Below are positions 5,872-8,393 of a stretch of 8,393 nucleotides of DNA, in pieces (positions within the stretch are counted from its first letter, which is position 1; every line of letters starts with the position of its first letter). Origin of the DNA: Chitinispirillales bacterium (GTDB lineage: Bacteria > Fibrobacterota > Chitinivibrionia > Chitinivibrionales > Chitinispirillaceae); assembly GCA_031254445.1 (NCBI GenBank), contig JAIRUL010000021.1:1-8393 (forward strand), read 5' to 3'. The notes below the pieces were generated by a model, which had not been told where the DNA came from, searched no databases, and saw only the letters and a list, made by a program, of their open reading frames with translations. The position numbers and the translations under genes were made by a program.

Positions 5872-5945
5872 TGGGGTGTCGTCCAACGGCAGGACTCTGG
5901 ACTCTGGCTCCAGCTATCGAGGTTCGAATCCTTGCACCCCAGCCA
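5872..5945 (+). tRNA. tRNA-Gln (anticodon CTG), CCA encoded
   Basis: The acceptor stem TGGGGTG pairs perfectly with CACCCCA. The D-arm is GTCC/GGAC, and the anticodon stem CTGGA/TCCAG encloses the loop CTCTGGC, giving anticodon CTG for CAG codons. The T-arm is CGAGG-TTCGAAT-CCTTG. The discriminator is G, and CCA is encoded at 5943-5945. A T5 tract follows immediately. The weak U1-A72 pair is typical of tRNA-Gln. Confidence 0.96.
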
Positions 5946-6001
5946 TTTTTGGTATTTGCGGCGCGCCGGTAAAAATTTCCGGCAAAAAAGTTGCGCGGGT
6001 A

Positions 6002-6030
6002 TTGACTTGGCGCGCGGGTTTAATTATTTT
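6002..6030 (+). promoter_or_regulatory. Possible promoter for tRNA-Glu
   Basis: TTGACT (6002-6007) is followed 17 bp later by TATTTT (6025-6030), a modest match to a -10 box. Transcription would start about 13 nt before the tRNA. Readthrough from the tRNA-Gln gene, 105 bp upstream, is an alternative source. Confidence 0.45.
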
Positions 6031-6049
6031 TGTTGTTTATAAGGTTTTC

Positions 6050-6122
6050 GGCGCTATCGTCTAGTGGCCTAGGACGGGTGGTTCTCAGCCATCAAACCGG
6101 GGTTCGATTCCCCGTAGCGCTA
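6050..6122 (+). tRNA. tRNA-Glu (anticodon CTC), CCA not encoded
   Basis: The acceptor GGCGCTA pairs with TAGCGCT (G1-U72 wobble), with discriminator A. The D-arm GTCTAGTGGCCTAGGAC is typical of tRNA-Glu. The anticodon stem GGTGG/CCATC holds the loop TTCTCAG, giving anticodon CTC for GAG codons. The T-arm is CGGGG-TTCGATT-CCCCG. The bases after A73 are ATTTTT, so CCA must be added by the nucleotidyltransferase. This contrasts with the tRNA-Gln gene next to it. Confidence 0.95.
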
Positions 6123-6161
6123 ATTTTTATTGGGCTGCGGAACTTTAGCGGCTACCGAATT

Positions 6162-6360
6162 GCAGTATGCTTTGATGTTCGCCGTATCAACCCTCTCTTG
6201 CAGTATCCGGCGATATTTGTTTTACCGGCGCCGGTTTATTGTGCCTTTGCGATGTTCTTTGTATTTAATACCCTCTCTTGCTGCATTCGGCGGTATTTGT
6301 TTTACCGGCGCGGCCTTGTTGCGCCTTATGCTGTTTTGTTGTATCAAACAACCCTCTCTT
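6162..6360. repeat. 80-bp non-coding tandem repeat downstream of tRNA-Glu
   Basis: CCCTCTCTTG starts at 6191 and again at 6271, and a third CCCTCTCTT starts at 6352, giving a period of 80-81 bp. Within the unit, TATTTGTTTTACCGGCGC (18 bp) is identical in both full copies. The tail (TTATGCTGTTTTGTTGTATCAA type) also has a diverged match at 6162-6190. The period is not a multiple of 3, so the repeated sequence falls in different reading frames in successive copies, which argues against coding. Copy 1 can fold CCGGCG (6208-6213) against CGCCGG (6229-6234). This occupies most of the 332-bp gap between tRNA-Glu and the next gene. Confidence 0.75.
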
Positions 6361-6380
6361 TGTGCCTTTTTATTAAATTA

Positions 6381-6422
6381 GTTGACGAGCTCCGGGGGGG
6401 TGCCCCGGTCGTCTGTGTCAAC
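6381..6422 (+). promoter_or_regulatory. Strong leader stem-loop before the surface protein gene
   Basis: CCGGGG (6392-6397) pairs with CCCCGG (6403-6408) around a GGGTG loop. GACGA (6384-6388) can pair with TCGTC (6409-6413). Alternatively GTTGAC (6381-6386) can pair with GTCAAC (6417-6422). The two outer helices share GAC, so they exclude each other in part. No T tract follows, so it is not an intrinsic terminator. It ends 18 nt before the Shine-Dalgarno GGAAGGGG (6441-6448). No clear promoter was found nearby. Confidence 0.55.
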
Positions 6423-6454
6423 CGCTATTATTAATTATAAGGAAGGGGTTAAGA

Positions 6455-8393
6455 ATGTCCATTGTGTCTAAGTTTTTGTCGAAATGCGTTGTTGCGGCGG
6501 CGGTATTTGTTGGGGCGGCGGTAGGGCAAACGCCGAATACCGCTTGGTACACGAATAACGCTGCCGCGGCAAGCTTCAACATCTCCACAGCCGACGAGCT
6601 GGCGGGTTTGGCGGCGCTTGTCAATAGGAGCAGCAGCCCGGTTAGCTTTGCGGGTAAAACCGTTAAACTCGCCGCCAGCATCGATCTTTCCGGTTATAAA
6701 AGCGGAAATGGGTGGACTCCGATAGGGGCGGAGGCGAGCGCCTTTAAAGGGGTGTTTGACGGGAACGGGAAGAAAATAAGCGGGCTGTACATCGACGACA
6801 TAACGCGCAGCTACGCCGGATTGTTCGGCCATATAGGATCGGGTGCGGAGATAAAGAATTTGGGTGTCGTGGGCGTGAACGTTAACGGCGGTGTTCTTGT
6901 TGGCGCTTTGGTCGGGAGGGTTGGCGATTCCGCTAAAGTGGCTCAGTGTTATACTACCGGTACGGTTAACGGCAGTAACTATGTTGGCGGTTTGGTAGGA
7001 CACCTCCGTAGCGGCAGCCGTAAAAGCGCCGTGTCCAATTGTTACTCTACTTGTGCGGTTACCGGTACGAGCCGTGTCGGCGGCATAGCCGGAGAGGTTG
7101 ACACCTCTTATTTGCAACGGTGCGCGGCGCTTAACCCCAGTGTCAAGGGCACGGAATATGTCGGGCGCGTAGTTGGTAGAAACCTTGGGTCTGTAGCCAA
7201 TCTTGCAGGTAATGCGGCTTTTAGCGCCATTATAAACAACGTTGGTAACACTACATGGGGTACTAACGGAGACGCTACTGCAAACGGCGCTGCCATCACC
7301 GGAGTCGACATACAATCCAGCGGTACGCTTAACGGTACCTTTACTAGCGCAGATGGCTGGGCAATACGGGACGGCAGCCTTCCTGGTTTTGGCGCCGCAG
7401 AAGCTATGCCGGAGCATTTGAAGCCTATAGACGCTATAGCTCCACCAATCATCGTCCCACCGGCAAGCACAACGGTAGGACGCGGCGATGCGGCGATCCG
7501 CAATCTGACTGTGAAGGTGGGTTCTTCAAGTAAGCTGGGTACGTTGAGCTATCAGTGGTATACAGCCAAATCTGCCAATAGCAATGAGGATGGAACTGCC
7601 ATTTCGGGCGCTAATAGCTCAGTCTACGCCGCGCCGGCCAACGTTCTCGGAAAATTTTACTATTATGTTGTTGTAACGAACACTATCGCAGATAACAACG
7701 ACGGCGGAAAGAAGTCGGCAACGCGCACAAGTGATGTTGTAACGGTTACGGTCGCCATATTCGCTCAGGGTCCGAGCACAATCCTAATACAGGCCGACAC
7801 AACGATAGTGTACAACCCTACTCCTGACGGTGCTCAAAAAAGTTTATCTTTAAATGCCACATTCACGCGCGGCACTGTTGGTGCGACATTAGATTTGAGC
7901 ATAGAAGCGGTTTCTACCGATGGCGGGCAGTTGGCCTATGAATGGTATACTAGACAGCCAGCTTCCCGTATACTTATAGCGCCAATTGATGGTGAAACAG
8001 GCGCGACATACGCGGCTCCTATTGACAGCGAGGGCGAGTTTTACTATGCTGTTATTGTAAATAATACGATTGCCGATAACAAAGACGGCGGAGAAAAAAC
8101 ATCTAGTATCACTCACTACTTTACACTCGAGAGCGCGGTGTCCGCCCGGGCTCCAATAATCATTCCGCTGGCAAGCTCAACGATAGAAGACGGGGCAAAG
8201 CGCTGCCTGACGGCGACCGCGGTTTCCCCTGACGACGGCGAACTGAAGTACCAGTGGTACACAAGCACAGATAGAAGCAACGTCAATGGCTCGAAGGTGT
8301 CGGACGCAAATAGCGCTACTTTCTGTGTACCTGCTGACACACAGGATGAAATTTACTATTATGTAGAGGTAACGAACACCATTCCCAATAATG
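6455..8393 (+). CDS. Secreted surface protein with GLUG motifs and Ig-like repeats; 3' end outside the window
   Basis: The frame from ATG 6455 has no stop through base 8393 (646 complete codons), so the protein is truncated by the window edge. GGAAGGGG lies 6 nt before the start. Residues 1-24 are a signal peptide (basic start, AAAVFVGAAVG core). Residues ~45-120 contain a SADEL-like start (ISTADELAGLAALVN) and FKGVFDGNGKKISGLYI, typical of the lead-in to GLUG proteins. GLUG-type motifs follow at 120-125 (YAGLFG), 149-154 (VGALVG), 177-182 (VGGLVG), 208-213 (VGGIAG) and 236-241 (VGRVVG). Ig-like modules start near 329, 437 and 566, each with a (Y)xWY core and an FYYYVVVTNT strand. Such proteins are usually large adhesins or matrix-binding surface proteins; the ligand is unknown. 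Any membrane anchor or sorting domain would be beyond the window. The later part is less GC-rich than the peptidase gene. Confidence 0.9.
   Translation, partial: MSIVSKFLSKCVVAAAVFVGAAVGQTPNTAWYTNNAAAASFNISTADELAGLAALVNRSSSPVSFAGKTVKLAASIDLSGYKSGNGWTPIGAEASAFKGVFDGNGKKISGLYIDDITRSYAGLFGHIGSGAEIKNLGVVGVNVNGGVLVGALVGRVGDSAKVAQCYTTGTVNGSNYVGGLVGHLRSGSRKSAVSNCYSTCAVTGTSRVGGIAGEVDTSYLQRCAALNPSVKGTEYVGRVVGRNLGSVANLAGNAAFSAIINNVGNTTWGTNGDATANGAAITGVDIQSSGTLNGTFTSADGWAIRDGSLPGFGAAEAMPEHLKPIDAIAPPIIVPPASTTVGRGDAAIRNLTVKVGSSSKLGTLSYQWYTAKSANSNEDGTAISGANSSVYAAPANVLGKFYYYVVVTNTIADNNDGGKKSATRTSDVVTVTVAIFAQGPSTILIQADTTIVYNPTPDGAQKSLSLNATFTRGTVGATLDLSIEAVSTDGGQLAYEWYTRQPASRILIAPIDGETGATYAAPIDSEGEFYYAVIVNNTIADNKDGGEKTSSITHYFTLESAVSARAPIIIPLASSTIEDGAKRCLTATAVSPDDGELKYQWYTSTDRSNVNGSKVSDANSATFCVPADTQDEIYYYVEVTNTIPNN
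7439..8393 (+). repeat. Ig-like protein modules, three copies (last incomplete)
   Basis: Residues 329-436, 437-565 and 566-646 share an APPIIVP-type lead (first and third), a YQWYT/YEWYT core at 366, 495 and 599, and FYYYVVVTNTIADNNDGG-like ends at 401, 529 and 633. The middle copy is about 24 residues longer before its core. Only the third copy has two cysteines (584, 624), which could form a disulfide. DNA similarity is visible in the YYYV..TNTI stretch (for example starting at 7655 and 8039). Confidence 0.75.

Noticed and set aside
6191..6360. CRISPR array
   Set aside because: The units are directly adjacent 80-bp copies with diverged tails, not short identical repeats separated by unique spacers, and no cas genes are present.
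5737..6434. Several small plus-strand open frames over the tRNA genes and the 80-bp repeat
   Set aside because: They overlap two confident tRNAs or a repeat whose period is not a multiple of three. No ribosome site or protein pattern supports them.
6449..7417. Long minus-strand open frame (322 codons) opposite the surface protein gene
   Set aside because: It is a shadow of the plus-strand frame, which has an SD sequence, signal peptide and recognisable GLUG motifs. The minus-strand translation shows no domain pattern.

Overview
The window reads as an ordinary chromosomal stretch of a fairly GC-rich bacterium, probably with a Gram-negative envelope. It has an acpS gene, two tRNA genes, canonical sigma70-type promoters, two exported proteins with classical signal peptides, and a large GLUG/Ig-like surface protein. 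That kind of surface protein is common in gut Fibrobacterota, spirochaetes and Bacteroidota, but nothing here fixes the phylum, so the taxonomic placement is only a guess.

Left part (1-4654): the C-terminal ~583 residues of an M16C (PreP-like) metallopeptidase are followed on the same strand by a radical SAM protein with SPASM-like C-terminal cysteines. A family 2 glycosyltransferase converges on the radical SAM gene from the minus strand. Divergent from the glycosyltransferase, across a 46-bp gap, lies acpS (holo-ACP synthase), which has a near-consensus promoter. The radical SAM gene is bracketed by related intergenic elements: the same 25-bp hairpin repeat on both sides, and AT-rich inverted repeats sharing a TTGACTTTAA core.

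Middle part (4655-6122): a strong promoter with an upstream A/T tract drives a 297-aa exported protein. It has a PSYDYGT-type low-complexity segment, a beta-rich AMIN-like region and a C-terminal transmembrane helix. A plausible intrinsic terminator follows. Then come tRNA-Gln(CTG), with encoded CCA, and tRNA-Glu(CTC), without it, each with its own upstream promoter-like sequence.

Right part (6123-8393): about 330 bp of non-coding DNA carry an 80-bp tandem repeat and a strong leader stem-loop. These precede a large open frame (6455 to beyond the window end, at least 646 codons, no stop) for a secreted surface protein. It has a signal peptide, a GLUG-motif region and at least three Ig-like modules.

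No defence system, insertion sequence, CRISPR array or phage module is visible. The least explained items are the repeats around the radical SAM gene, the tandem repeat downstream of tRNA-Glu, and the unassigned PSYDYGT exported protein. I do not see convincing evidence for a new multi-gene system.
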